NCBI GenBank assembly: GCA_018398585.1
Contig: JAGTTD010000013.1
Coordinates: 30,769,131 to 30,833,130 of the forward strand
Origin: Simmondsia chinensis
Lineage: Eukaryota > Streptophyta > Magnoliopsida > Caryophyllales > Simmondsiaceae
DNA length: 64,000 bases
Reading direction: 5' to 3'
Position 1 is the stretch's first letter. Each line of letters starts with the position of its first letter. Of this stretch, positions 22,408-33,651 are shown piece by piece. The notes beneath the pieces were generated by a model. It had not been told where the DNA came from, did no database searches, and saw only the letters and a list, made by a program, of their open reading frames with translations. A program made the translations under genes and the position numbers.

Positions 22408-22988
22408 GGGAATTTATCACTTAGGTACCTTGAGGTTTAAGGATTTATTACCTAGGTACCCTGACATTTTAATATAGACATTTTAATATATACAATGAGG
22501 TACCCTAAGATTTAAAAAAGTTATCGCTTAGGTACCCTAAATTTTAAAAATTTTATTGATTAGGTACCATTTTTCAAAATTATATAGATTTTTATTGAAA
22601 ATTGCTAACATTGGACATAGTTATAGCAATATATAAGTGTCTTCTATCATAAGTTTATATTTTTCTATCATAAAATGCTAACATACCACATTATTTCACT
22701 AATTTGCCAATATCTTTCATCATAATTCAATGACCTTTTTTTCGTATTGTATTTGATTTTCATTGAAGAAATTGATATAGCTCGTACACATTATTGTAAT
22801 CTTGTATTGGATCAACGTTTTACAGTGGAAAATGTTCAAATTTTCACAAAAACTCACCAAATTCTCACATAGGGTATTTAAGTGATAAAATTTTGAAATC
22901 TTAGAGTACCTCATTGTATATATTGAAATGTCAAGATACTTAGGTGAATAAATGACAAAACCTTAAGGTACCTAAGCGATAATTTTTC
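22408..22988. mobile_element. Long-inverted-repeat MITE, family A, best copy, 9-bp target duplication
   Basis: The outer arms of about 120 bp are near reverse complements: left TTATCACTTAGGTACCTTGA and right ...CCTTAAGGTACCTAAGCGAT. Both arms repeat a (C)TTAGGTACC motif several times and contain TATACAATGAGGTACCCTAA or its complement. Perfect 9-bp flanks TTTAATAAA occur at 22399-22407 and 22989-22997. A 9-bp duplication with long inverted repeats is typical of Mutator-like elements. It lies in the presumed TRAPPC1 leader intron. Confidence 0.75.
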
Positions 22989-23266
22989 TTTAATAAATTA
23001 GTCCAAATTGCAATGTGGAAGGGGGTAAAATTTCTAGTATTTGTTGGTAAATCCACCATTCGCTCGCTATTTTCTCACCACAAGCGTAAACCGCAATGTT
23101 TTGACACTACTATTGAAGAAGAGTTGGATGAGTGGTCCATTTTATACCCTTGTATGCTGTTGTTTGGAATATTTTTATTGAATGTATGTAACTTTTGAAC
23201 TGAAATATTATTTCATAACATATGTGGACTGAAAAATAATACACCAAAGCTTGGGATACTAATATA

Positions 23267-23367
23267 TACAACAACGATGACAACAACCCTTTGCCTCAAA
23301 GAGGCATCCGCTCTTACCCCTACAGGGTAGCAAAGAGGTTGTTTTCGAAGGCCTCCTACCCTAAATC
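23267..23367 (-). mobile_element. RTE-like LINE/SINE tail fragment
   Basis: On the - strand: GAGGCCTTCGAAAACAACCT, GCTACCCTGTAGGGGTAAGA, GAGGCAAAGGGTTGTTGTCA. The same order as the family tail, but diverged. Confidence 0.45.
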
Positions 23368-23437
23368 AAAATACGAATATGTAATTTACCCAAATCTTTG
23401 CAGATATTTATTTCTTTGATCGATCGGCGGTTGAAGA

Positions 23438-26400
23438 ATGCAGTTCTTTGGAGGGACGGAGATAAACCCGTTGCCGCCGGCTATGACGGTATCGGGGAAT
23501 AATGCACATATGATGTACATTTTCAATAGGAACGGTATTTGCCTGCTTTATAGAGAGTGGAACCGGCCTCTTCATACTCTGAATGCTCAGCAAGATCAGA
23601 AGCTTATGTTTGGATTGCTCTTTTCACTTAAATCCCTCACCGCTAAAATGGATCCCACCAGGTTTCTATTTGCCCTTCTTTTGGTATCTTTAATGTTTTA
23701 GATGAAATTCATGGCGTTTATGGTTTGATCATAAAGGAAAATATATGTAATATAGACGCAAAGTTTAGGATTACCTCAATTGCGAAATTAGATTTGGAGT
23801 TGTCTTACAGCCCTTGGTAGATCGCCTTGAAAACCGTGTAGAATAATTGAGACTACCAGAGTCCTCTAGTTTTCCATGTCACCGAAACCTAGAGTCAGAG
23901 ATGGTGACTCTAGAAAGAGATAGTTGAGTATTGAGAGTATGAATTGATTTCTAATCAAATAAATGAACAATGAGACAGAGGATGACTCTATTTATGAGCA
24001 TCAAAATTAGTCCTCTAACCCTAATTCCCTATTAAAGAGGGAGAAAGCCACCCGCTACAACAACATTGGCAATGCCCCAAGGGCTCCCGTTTAAGCAGAG
24101 TCTGGGGGGTGGATGTATGCAGCCTTTCCCCTTCAGGACACCCTGAGGAGAGCCTTCCCCCTTAGGATGTCATTTCCACCTGCTACAATAGTGGAAATGA
24201 CATCCTAATATCTCAACTAATGAGATAATCAACTATCAAAATAACTTAATGACTTACAGTCAGCGTCCAACATATCATTGGTGTGTGTGGAAATGGAAAC
24301 ATTGATTCACAAGCCCTTTATTCCAAAATTAATGGGCTCCTAGGGAGATTTGGTTGTTGCTGCTAATATTAGAATGAGTTGAATTTTAGATGAAATGTGT
24401 AGATGTTCTGGTTTCCCTTTATGTGTAGAGATTGGAACCTTGATTCGTTGCCTTCTTCTTTGTGAGACAATGGTATAGTTCTAAATGATTTTGTTTCCAA
24501 GGAGATTGTAGAACTTCTTTGGTTGTTTAAACTGATGGGTCAGCTATATTGCTTTCATAGGGGAAACAATGATGAAGATATTTGATAATGTATTATTGCA
24601 GCTATCTTAGGCAAAGCTATCCTAGTGATTTGGAAATTTGGATATATGCTGTGGTGCAGTTAAAATGCCTTATTGTCGAACAACTGGTAGTAGTTAGACT
24701 TGACCAATCTAGAATAATTATTTTGGGATAGAGGCAGTAGGAAGTACTAGAAGTTCCACCTTGAATAATATCCTGGAACTTCTTCTTTGTACTTTTCAGT
24801 TCTCACTTTCTTTGTTGTGATATAAGGTTTGTGTTTGTTGAGAAGTGCTTTCCAAGCAATAGGGAATAATAGTCTCAGATTCAATCAGATTTATGCGTAT
24901 AATTTTGCAAGGAAGTTCCAAGGGGAGGCCCATCTCATTACTGGATATCTTGCAATCCAAGAAGGAAAGTAATGAATTGCTGATGTGGGTCTAATGTAAT
25001 CAGCATGCTAACCCTTAGATGGTTACCCTCCAGGCTAACCGTTTGCTTCTTAATTTTGGTCTTACACTGGTGTCAGTCGGAAAAGCTGTTGTTTTGATGT
25101 GCTTTCGACATTACCCTCTTCAACATGCATTTAGTGCGGGTTTTATATTATCCTTGATCTGCGAAATTATCAATATTTTCATAAAAGACAACAGCTTTTT
25201 TTTTCCCAAGCCTTGCACCTGGTATGGCGATTGGCCAAATCTCCTGTGCTACCGCATACTTGGTACTCATGCTTTCCCGCTTTTGGGGTTTTAATAAGCT
25301 ACCCAGCTTCCAATTCCTCCCTTCCCAAATATGTGAGAAACGGGCCTCAAGATTTCAGTAACCTTGGAAATTTTGGCTAAGAATTCGTGGAAAAAGCAGT
25401 CATCTTTTGAAACTAATGGGGTAAGTCAGGAAATATTTGGGGACTGCTTAAACTGATGCATTAGTGGTGAATCATTCTACCAGCACAAAGCGCGCTCTCC
25501 AAGTAGGAAACGATTTTGTTTTACCAGCAACATATGAGTGTGATTTTTCATCTGTTACATATTTGAAAATTTCGTGGAATAATTGCATCGCTCAAGAATG
25601 CATTTGTGGCCTAAAGTACAGTTGAAGAATACTGGTGTTGAATTAGGTGACTGTAGAATCAATTTAGTTGCTGCCATGTCGTGCATTTATTTGCGCCCAT
25701 CGTTGTACTAGTTAATTGTTAAGGTTCAACATCCTTCCTTATGTAGCCGTCGTACAAACTTAGGAAAAGCTCTTTGAATTCTGTAATTTTTTTTTCCGCT
25801 TTTGCTTCCTTATGGTGATTTGCAAAACCAAACCATAGGCTTTTGTTTTCTCTGGTGATGGGTGGGTGGTTGTTGGGAATGGAGCAGGCAGTGTCAGTTT
25901 GGTGTTCGTTCTTCTCGTGTTTGTAACATTGGCAGTATCGTTAAATATTATTGGACACTTATGGAAGGATCTACATGATAGTTAACAACCACCGTTACAA
26001 CTTTGCCATATCTTTTCGTTATAGATTCTCCTATAGAATCCATGTACTTGGCCCATTTACTGGGTCAAGGCTTTGATTTGGTTTGTTGAATATTTCCTGG
26101 ACGAGAAATGGCACGTTTCCTTAAGCCCTCCCCCCGCCCCCCACGGTTTATTCTTGTTGGGCACAGCTGTCCTTTACCTTAAGAGTAAAGGAACCAGGAA
26201 AGGAAATGATAAAGAAAAGGCAATGCTGGCTGAATATCAAATTTTAATTGAATGTCTTAATTCCAATGCTACTTTTACACATACAAGATGCTTCTTACAT
26301 ATGCATATTTTTCAAGGATTTTGGATGCTCATGAGTAAAACCACATTCATAATTTTGTTAGAATGCAATTTTAGTAAAAGTTATTTTTGTTCTACTAATG

Positions 26401-29400
26401 TTTTAATTTGTAATCTTTCGGACAGTGCTGAGAAAGTCAACCTTGGGGTACCACAGTTACCTGGCCAGGGATGTTCATTTCACAGTTTCCGCACTAATAC
26501 ATACAAACTCAGTTTCATGGAAACTCCTTCTGGAATAAAGGTAGAAGAATATAGCTTATGCGTATTATTTACCCATTGATTTTGTTGCCTGTCATAGTGC
26601 TACAGTTATCTTCTCATATCATAGTGATTATACGTTGCATACGTATTCACCTTTCCTAACATATATGAGTGCTGGCTTTGATACTCATTGTACTGGAAAT
26701 CCATCTTCTCATATCATAGTGATTATACGTTGCATACGTATTCACCTTTCCTAACATATATGACTGCTGGCTTTGATACTCATTGTACTGGAAATCCATC
26801 TTCTCATATCATAGTGATTATACGTTGCATACGTATTCACCTTTCCTAACATATATGACTGCTGGCTTTGATACTCATTGTACTGGAAATCCATCTTCTC
26901 ATATCATAGTGATTATACGTTGCATACGTATTCACCTTTCCTAACATATATGACTGCTGGCTTTGATACTCATTGTACTGGAAATCCATGCCTGGAAGTT
27001 ATCTTTTTCCCGGGAACATTACAATGTCCTGGAAGTTCAAGTTAACAAGTGTCTCTCCTCTTTTTTTTTTTTTTTTCTCTCCCCTTCTTTTGATAAGAAT
27101 AAGTGTATCTGCTGTTTTATCTTATTTATTTCAATTATATATAACATGCTTTATGTTAGAGTTGCTATTGTCCATGCATGATTTTCTGCCACCGTATGAT
27201 TGGATACCATGTGTTATCAAGCTGCTTTTCATAAGCATGTCCTGTTCCTACATGCTGCTATTTAGGATGCGAATACAGACATTTTGTCATTCGTTGCTTA
27301 TATGTGATGTCACAAACCTAGGGTTCGTGATGGGAGGAGGAGTGAATTAGAGTTCAGATGAGAAAGAGAAACAGAGAATTTGGGATAGGAGAATTGAGAA
27401 TTAGAGATGAGAAAGTAAGAGAATTGTATTTAAGTGCTTTAGTATTGATTGATTACAAGAGGTTGCATGATATCTTTTATACTAAACTAACTAAGAACAA
27501 CAAACAAACTCCCTAACAACCTGAAAACTGGACTACACTAATGCTCCTAGGCTGTGACACTAGCTGCGGTGACAGTGTGGCCTGGAGGTTCCCATGCGTG
27601 CACCTGCCAGTGACATAGGTATCTTACTGCCGCTGTTATGCCTTTCCAGTGACCTTATGTGCGTTGACGGTGTGCGCATGACACCTGCTACTATAGCAAC
27701 CCTTCCCATGACACTGGCCATGACACACAACACCATACACTCACTGCCCGTGACAGCCCTACAACATATTCCTCCCATGATGCACTGCAATTCTTGATTG
27801 CTATAGTGAACCAAGCCTATGTCATGGTCATGTTTGTGACATGCGATGGCAGTAGATTATTGACAGGATGTTACTTGACTGCTGAATAGGAGAAAGAGTA
27901 ATGCAATGTACTAAGAAATATTATTCTCTCAATTTTTATTGTCCATTTGATTTGTTGCAATCCTTGGTGCGTAATCAAGTGAAGGGTTAGCACTTATGCA
28001 TGTAGATCAGATTTCTCTATTGCTATGTGGTCCATAAGAATTTTTTTACATTGACTGATGTTTCAGCTCTATTACGTGTTAATTTTTTGACAGCTTGTCC
28101 TGCTAACTCATCCTAGGACTGGTGATCTTCGGGAATCACTGAAGTACATTTACAACTTGTATGTTGAATATGTGGTCAAGAATCCGCTTTATACTCCAGG
28201 GACTCCAATCAGGTAAATGATTAGATTTTATCATTTTTAAGTTCGTAGTCTTGAGTTATGGGCTGTTCTAGGCTATGCTATCTAGACTTTGGTACAAACG
28301 ATCGACCCTCAAATCTAAAATTTGATGAGATGGTGGGACTGCTGAAAGGATCCAAATTTTGGGTATTTTTATGCTGCCGCTCCTTAAATATTTTTAGATA
28401 ACAGACTCAAGAATTGGGTTCGATTTAGATGTTAAAACTAGATCTGAACGAAAATGATAAAGAAAAGAGACAAAAGAGAAACAATGACACAAAGATTTAC
28501 CCAGAAAACCCTCACAATCTTTTTCAATTATTGTTTATTTATTTATTTCATATTATGTTCTGGATAAATAATTACCTTTTTTCTAAAATAGTGAGAAATA
28601 TGGTGCAATTATAATAATAGTGCTTTGTTAAGATCAAAATGCAGTTTGAGGTAATTGTGACATATTTGACTGCATTTTGTTCTGTCTGATACTGATCAGC
28701 TTACTAGCTGTACTTTGAATAGTTTTACCTTACTCCACCCTAAAAGTTTTTCCAACTGTCTGCAAGACCAGTTTCCTTTTTCTTCTATCAATTAGTCGAA
28801 AAATTATGGGGCATAGCTCGATCAGCTTTAAAAGACCTGGAAACCTACTAGCATCGAACCACTCTATATATGTCCAGCAGAGATAGTATCTGCCTCTTAC
28901 CGTGCTGTTCTAACTACAAATTTACCACTTGTCCATTTTTGCCTTGGATCCTTAAGCACTATTTCCTGAATCCTTTAGCATACTTATCTTCATTCTCCCA
29001 TGACCTTCTCTTTGGTACAATACGATTGTTCTTGTACTATTCTGTGCATCCCTAAGGCGAAGAAACGAACGAGATAACTCTTAATTTAGCCACAGAAACA
29101 TTGTCAGGATCCTCTGAAAGTCTTACTATCATCTGATTCCATGTGGTTAGTTTAAAAAGCATATATAATACACAATTTTGACATGTATTATAACACGTGC
29201 CGGTATTTTTCCTCATTCAAAAACAAGTAATAGTCGAGTGTTTTATCAATACCTACAGCTAATTCATATTCTATAGTTTGCTAAATTTATCATTTGAAAG
29301 TATTGATTGTATCCTAGCATTTATTATGTTTGCTACTTTTACTGTAGCTATTGTAGTTCGACAAACTTTTAATTCAAAATTTGATGTATAAAGATGAATA

Positions 29401-31329
29401 ATACATATGCGTTGATATGTATTAAATACCGTTTAATTTCCATACTGTAAATTTTACTTACGGGGTTAGTGGTACTGAGTGAGAACCCGGTACTTCAACG
29501 TTCTTATCATTTCTAGCAATGATTGCAAACCGCATCCGTCTTCAACATTGTGGTGCATACTGGGTTTTCCCCCCCTTAAAATGAAAGAATGCCGTGAGAG
29601 GGAAACAAAAGGAGTGATCTGGGGATTCCTCCAAGAATGACAACAAAATGTCATTTTAAGTGTACTTGGCTTACATGGTGGATATCCGTAGTAGTATGCT
29701 AATAGTAATAGGCTAGGAAGCACAGACACGGATACGGATACGAGATACGACACGATACCGATACGCGGACACGTAATTTTTCAAAAAACCAGGATACGAC
29801 ATCTTGGGGACACGTTACTTAAAAATTATTTATTTTCTTAGATATGTATCAATGTAAAAAACATGAGTTATAAACTTAAAAAACTGAAAAAAAAAAATTA
29901 TAATAGCTTAAGAAAAAAGTAAAACTGCTATCGTCTCCCTCTCTCCCCTTGACTTAACAGAGGCTTCTTTCTCCTTTTTTTCATCACACACTCTCTCTTT
30001 CAAAGTGTACAAAAATATTTTTTTTTAACCCAAAACAATTATAGAACAGTTGGAAATATTAGTTTATTTTTAAATATAATCATATTAAAATTTATATAAC
30101 ATAATTTAACTATTTAATATGCATATTGTCATTTTACATAATAATATATTATAATATTATGTTTTTAAAGTCAAACCATCAAAAACGTATCGGAAGCGTG
30201 GCGGAAACGTGTCGGAAATTCAAAATTCAAAAAAACGAATCGGATACTTTTTGTCACGTATCAGATACGTATCGTTTCGGAAGCGTGTCAGAAACACATC
30301 GGAAACGTGTCGGAGATTCAAAATTTAAAAAAAGTATCGGATGTTTTTTTCACGTATTGGACACGTATCAAGACGTATCGGAAGCTTGTCGGTCTCGGAT
30401 AAGTGTCGAACACCGATACTCTGGCCAGAAAAGAGTATCGGTGCTTTCTAGGTAAAGATCATAGTTTTGAATGAAGCTCTAAGTAAAATTTATCTTTGAC
30501 TTGTTCCTCTGGCAAACATAGGACAGAAACATCTGTTTTTGATTCTTGCTTCGGCTAAAATAGATATTAATTTCGATATGGCCTCATATTTGAATGACTT
30601 TTTGTTTGCTGCTGTTACATACGAGACCGTACTTGACTGATCAATGTCTTCGTTTTTCCATTGTGCTGATGGATGTCTAGAGTGAACTTTCATCATTGAT
30701 GCTACATTTGTTTTGATTGAAAACATTTCCTGCCTGAATTCAGTTGTTTCTTTGCATAATTTGCAACAACCACAAATATATAAAAAGTTCTCCTCCATTC
30801 AGGAGAAGTTAGCTTTCCCTTAACAAAAGCGGTGAACATTTTCTTCCATGTAGGGGAAATCATTTTCCGTCATATTCTCACATCATACGTTTCGTTTCAA
30901 TTTCAATTTCAATTTAGCCAAGCGTGAACCCCATCCAAAGTTATAGAATGGAACTTTTTCTTTGGCTAGACAAATAAAAGTTTTAAGAGAAAAAGTCTTC
31001 TTAATTGAAATTATTTTGTGAGGGGAAAAAAAAAAAAAAAACGTTCTTCTATTGAGTCAAACGGCTACTAAATAGTAAGGTACTTGAATCTCACGCCCCA
31101 TGAAGTGTCAGGTTTGCGTTTCAAATCCTACAATTAGTATTTAGGCCCCAACTTACCCCTCTTCCATGCAACGCGATTAGTCAAAGTTTACAAAAGCTAA
31201 CTCGTAACCTTCGGGTACTAAAAAAAAGCGAAAGAGCCTTCCATCATCTTATATTTTGTTTTCCTGTACCTGTGTAGGTCTGAGCTATTTAACACTACAC
31301 TCGACCAATACGTTCGTGGCTTGGGATAA
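23438..31329 (+). CDS. TRAPPC1: TRAPP complex subunit 1 (TRAPPC1/BET5), 4 exons
   Basis: Exons 23438-23661, 26426-26540, 28094-28212 and 31278-31329 have GT/AG borders and compatible phases (2, 0, 2), giving 169 aa. The protein starts MQFFGGTEINPLPPAMTVSG and contains NAHMMYIFNRNGICLLYREW, QQDQKLMFGLLFSLKSLTAK, GVPQLPGQGCSFHSFRTNTY, METPSGIK, LVLLTHPRTGDLRESL, YVEYVVKNPLY and SELFNTTLDQYVRGLG. This is a longin-fold TRAPP core subunit. In yeast and plants BET5 sits in the core that acts on Rab GTPases in ER-Golgi and Golgi traffic (family knowledge). The length matches the Arabidopsis homologue as I recall it. Introns of 2.8, 1.6 and 3.1 kb carry a SINE piece, a 4 x 95-bp array, a solo LTR and a foldback repeat. 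No coding damage. Confidence 0.95.
24061..24175 (-). mobile_element. 5S-SINE/RTE tail fragment in TRAPPC1 intron 1
   Basis: + strand reading CAAGGGCTCCCGTTTAAGCA, GAGTCTGGGG, ATGTATGCAGCC and CCCTTCAGGACACCCTGAGG is the reverse of the shared tail. A second CCTTCCCCCTTAGG shows an internal duplication. Flanks CCACCCGCTACAA (24048-24060) and CCACCTGCTACAA (24176-24188) look like a 13-bp target duplication with one mismatch. No 5S head remains. Confidence 0.7.
24162..24208. repeat. Perfect 18-bp inverted repeat with 11-nt loop
   Basis: Arms TTAGGATGTCATTTCCAC (24162-24179) and GTGGAAATGACATCCTAA (24191-24208). It straddles the right border of the tail fragment at 24061. Confidence 0.9.
24210..26425 (+). 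other. TRAPPC1 intron 1 remainder
   Basis: Unremarkable intronic sequence ending in a pyrimidine-rich acceptor (CTTTCGGACAG). Short open frames (25019-25294, 26073-26425) have no recognised family. The part of the 26073-26579 frame beyond 26425 is simply TRAPPC1 exon 2. Confidence 0.5.
26608..26987 (+). repeat. Four tandem copies of a 95-bp unit in TRAPPC1 intron 2
   Basis: Units start at 26608, 26703, 26798 and 26893. They appear identical except for one base in the first copy (TATGAGTGCTGG against TATGACTGCTGG). Such uniformity means recent expansion. The array starts about 70 bp after the exon 2 donor. Confidence 0.95.
27308..27841 (-). mobile_element. Solo LTR in TRAPPC1 intron 2
   Basis: 534 bp beginning TGTCACAAAC and ending GTTTGTGACA, perfect 10-bp inverted ends, flanked by TGTGA (27303-27307) and TGCGA (27842-27846), a 5-bp duplication with one mismatch. 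On the - strand a TATA-like GTATAAAAGATA precedes the probable R region. No internal coding region or primer site follows, hence a solo LTR. Confidence 0.7.
28213..29711 (+). other. TRAPPC1 intron 3, left part
   Basis: AT-rich intron without recognised elements. Short open frames here match nothing. Confidence 0.45.
29712..30452. mobile_element. Foldback repeat with many TATCGG/ACGTGTCGG motifs in TRAPPC1 intron 3
   Basis: The left end CTAGGAAGCACAGACACGGA and right end ATCGGTGCTTTCTAGG are inverted copies. Inside, degenerate ACGTATCGG, ACGTGTCGG and GGATACGA motifs recur on both sides, in opposite sense on the left (29730-29820) and right (30180-30430). The centre is AT-rich. Probably a non-autonomous DNA element; no clear target duplication, so the superfamily is unassigned. 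Confidence 0.55.
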
Positions 31330-31568
31330 TAAGCATATGGTCCACGAAGTTAAACATGAATCCTCGTTTACCTGACGTATCTGCGACAGAGACAGTTGGT
31401 ACCGGAGTCTTATTATGGCCTTACGTGCAGCGCTTTGGTCAATTTGCTTCACTCAGAGGTCAGTGGACATATTGTTGTGCGACGGTAATTATACTGTCAT
31501 TGAATGTTTTTGGAGTTCTTGTACATTTGCATTTGTCGCTGTTATAGAGCAGATCTGAACTTTTTTCT

Positions 31569-31736
31569 GGATTAATGATATTGAAAAATCTGGTCCTTTC
31601 ATTATATATATTAAGGGGTTTTTTTTTTATACAAAATCACCTTTAAAAGTGAGGATTAATGATATTGAAAAATCTGGTCCTTTCATTATATATATTAAGG
31701 GGTTTTTTTTTTATACAAAATCACCTTTAAAAGTGA
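31569..31736 (+). repeat. Perfect 84-bp tandem duplication
   Basis: Units 31569-31652 and 31653-31736 appear identical, including a 10-T run. It lies 240 bp after the TRAPPC1 stop, at or just beyond the expected 3' UTR. Confidence 0.95.
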
Positions 31737-31809
31737 TCGATTTTCACTTAATCACATTTGTTGTGCGGATTAATGAATTACAGTTTGTCTTCCCAATTAC
31801 TTTTTGTAA

Positions 31810-31980
31810 CATCCTGAATGGGTAAGGCTGCGTACATCCTACCCCTTCCAGACCCTGAAGGACCTCTCTAAAACAGTCTCTTATTAGGATAACACCCTGA
31901 AGGGGTAAGGTTGCATACATCCCACCCCTCCCAAACCCTGCTTATGCGGGAGCCTTTGAGGCACTGAGTCTATTGTTGTT
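31810..31980 (+). mobile_element. Doubled RTE LINE/SINE tail fragment
   Basis: A first partial tail (GGTAAGGCTGCGTACATCCT, CCAGACCCTG, 31810-31858) is followed by a second, longer one (ACACCCTGAAGGGGTAAGGT, CAAACCCTGCTTATGCGGGA, GGCACTGAGTCTATTGTTGT). Confidence 0.7.
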
Positions 31981-32022
31981 TTCTCAGTTGCTTCTTTTGG
32001 AATTTCTGGTCCTTTCTTGGTA

Positions 32023-32361
32023 GAGTTACTTACTCTGAAGGTCACCTAATGTCTGTATGTTTGTTTCAATTGGTCCTTCGTCTTTTTTTTTTTTTTAAAT
32101 AGTCCTAATGTTTGTAAGTTTATTTAAACTGGTATTTCATGCTGTATTTTGTGTAAAATAGTCTTGACTACTTAATTTTGTAAAAATTGATCTCTTATCT
32201 ATTGACTGAAATTATTTTGATACAAAATAAATACCGGCGACTATTCAGAACATCAAAAAAGATGTGGACCATTTGAACTAATCTATGAACTTTGAAGACT
32301 ATTGTGAATAAATGAAAATACGAGAGACCAATTTGAATAGGGGCCAATCGAGTAAATAACT
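32023..32361. mobile_element. MITE, family D, 10-bp target duplication
   Basis: Starts GAGTTACTTACTC and ends GAGTAAATAACTC; the inner arms (AATTGGTCC... and ...GACCAATTT) are also inverted. Flanks TTTCTTGGTA (32013-32022) and TTTCTTGATA (32062-offset copy at 32362-32371) differ by one base. Duplication size and long arms suggest a Mutator-type origin. Confidence 0.6.
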
Positions 32362-32845
32362 CTTTCTTGATATTGAGTAAAAATTGATCACCTGTTCACT
32401 GAACATTTCTCAGTTTGAGTTTGCATTTGTAGCTGTTGTTATGGTGCAGATCGTAACTCTCTTTCACTTACTTCTTTTGAAATTTCTGGTCCTTTGCTTT
32501 AGAGGAAAATGTAATTTTGGGAATTGGTTTCCATATTTTCCTTTGTTTGCCACGGTTTCTTTGACGGAAAAGCTTTTCCGACGGAAAAAATTTTCCCCCA
32601 ATAGAGGGAAAATGACTTCCCTTGTGAAATAAGGGAAGTCACAATTCCAACTGGCACAAGAGCCTTTGCGGTAATTATCGTGCGGATATGGATTGAACCG
32701 AAATTAATCGAATTGGAACGTAAACTTTAACATCATATTACCGAATAGGAATTAGATTGAATAATCAAACAAAGCCAGATGTTACTTATCATGGTTTTAA
32801 AAGAAATAATTTTCATCATTTTGAATTACTATATAATATTATATA

Positions 32846-33244
32846 GGAAAGTTATCAATTAAGTACTTTGGGATTTGAACGTTTATTACATGGGTACTCT
32901 GATGTTTTGCTTATATACAATGATGTACCGTAAAGTTTAAAAGTTTTATTACTCAAGTACTCTGAAGTTTAAAAATTTTATTAATAAGGTAATTTTTCGT
33001 CAAAATTGTTGATATGGAATATGAGTTTCAATAATATATTTATGTGTCCCTATTATAAACCAGTGATTTTTTTTTTTAAGAAAATGCTAGTATAACACGT
33101 TAACGAAAATTCACTAGATTCGAACGCATGCTATATTTAGGTGATAAAATTTCGGTCCCAAGTTACATTATTACATAAACTGAAATGATATGATACTTAG
33201 GTAATAAATACTCAAATTTTAGGGTATTTGATAGATAATTTTCC
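32846..33244. mobile_element. Long-inverted-repeat MITE, family A, internally deleted
   Basis: Ends GGAAAGTTATCAA and GATAATTTTCC, arms with the family GGTAC and TTAGGTAATAAAT motifs. The middle is shorter than in the 22408 copy. The 9-bp flanks match at 6 positions only. Confidence 0.55.
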
Positions 33245-33538
33245 TATTTTAGCTTTGATAGTTAATTTATTTCTCTATTACCTTTTATATATGCTGGATT
33301 ACTACTTATATTGTCCTATAATAAGATGTAGGATGATTTATGAAAAATGTTTCTTTTAAACTATATACAAAAACATTAATGTGGAAGCAAGTTTTCCTTT
33401 GAAACAAACAAAGGAAAACCTCAATCGGATTTCAATCTTCTTGGAAAACCTATTTCAAAGAAAAAAATATTCCTAGAATCCATTTTTCCTATGAAACAAA
33501 CGGAGCCTTAATATTACATATTTTCAGTGTTTGATAAC

Positions 33539-33651
33539 CTTTTTTTTTTTTAAATGGTAATGCCATGGGGGAGGGGGAAATGTTGAAATCAAATCCGCGT
33601 CCAGAGGTTGGCCAACAGCCACCTCAACCATTGGGACAAAGTAGAGATCGG
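33539..33651 (-). mobile_element. Short tRNA-derived SINE
   Basis: On the - strand: TGGTTGAGGTGG (A-box-like), TTGGCCAACCTCTGG, then GCGGATTTGATTTC (B-box-like), ending in ATTTAAAAAAAAAAAA. Flanked by 17-bp duplications TTTCAGTGTTTGATAAC (33522-33538) and TTTCAATGTTCGATAAC (33652-33668), two mismatches. Poly(A), tRNA-like head and target duplication fit a tRNA SINE moved by an L1-type LINE, distinct from the 5S family. Confidence 0.6.

Noticed and set aside
26073..26579. 168-residue open frame as an independent gene
   Set aside because: Only the part from 26426 has family resemblance, and that is TRAPPC1 exon 2; the rest is intron.
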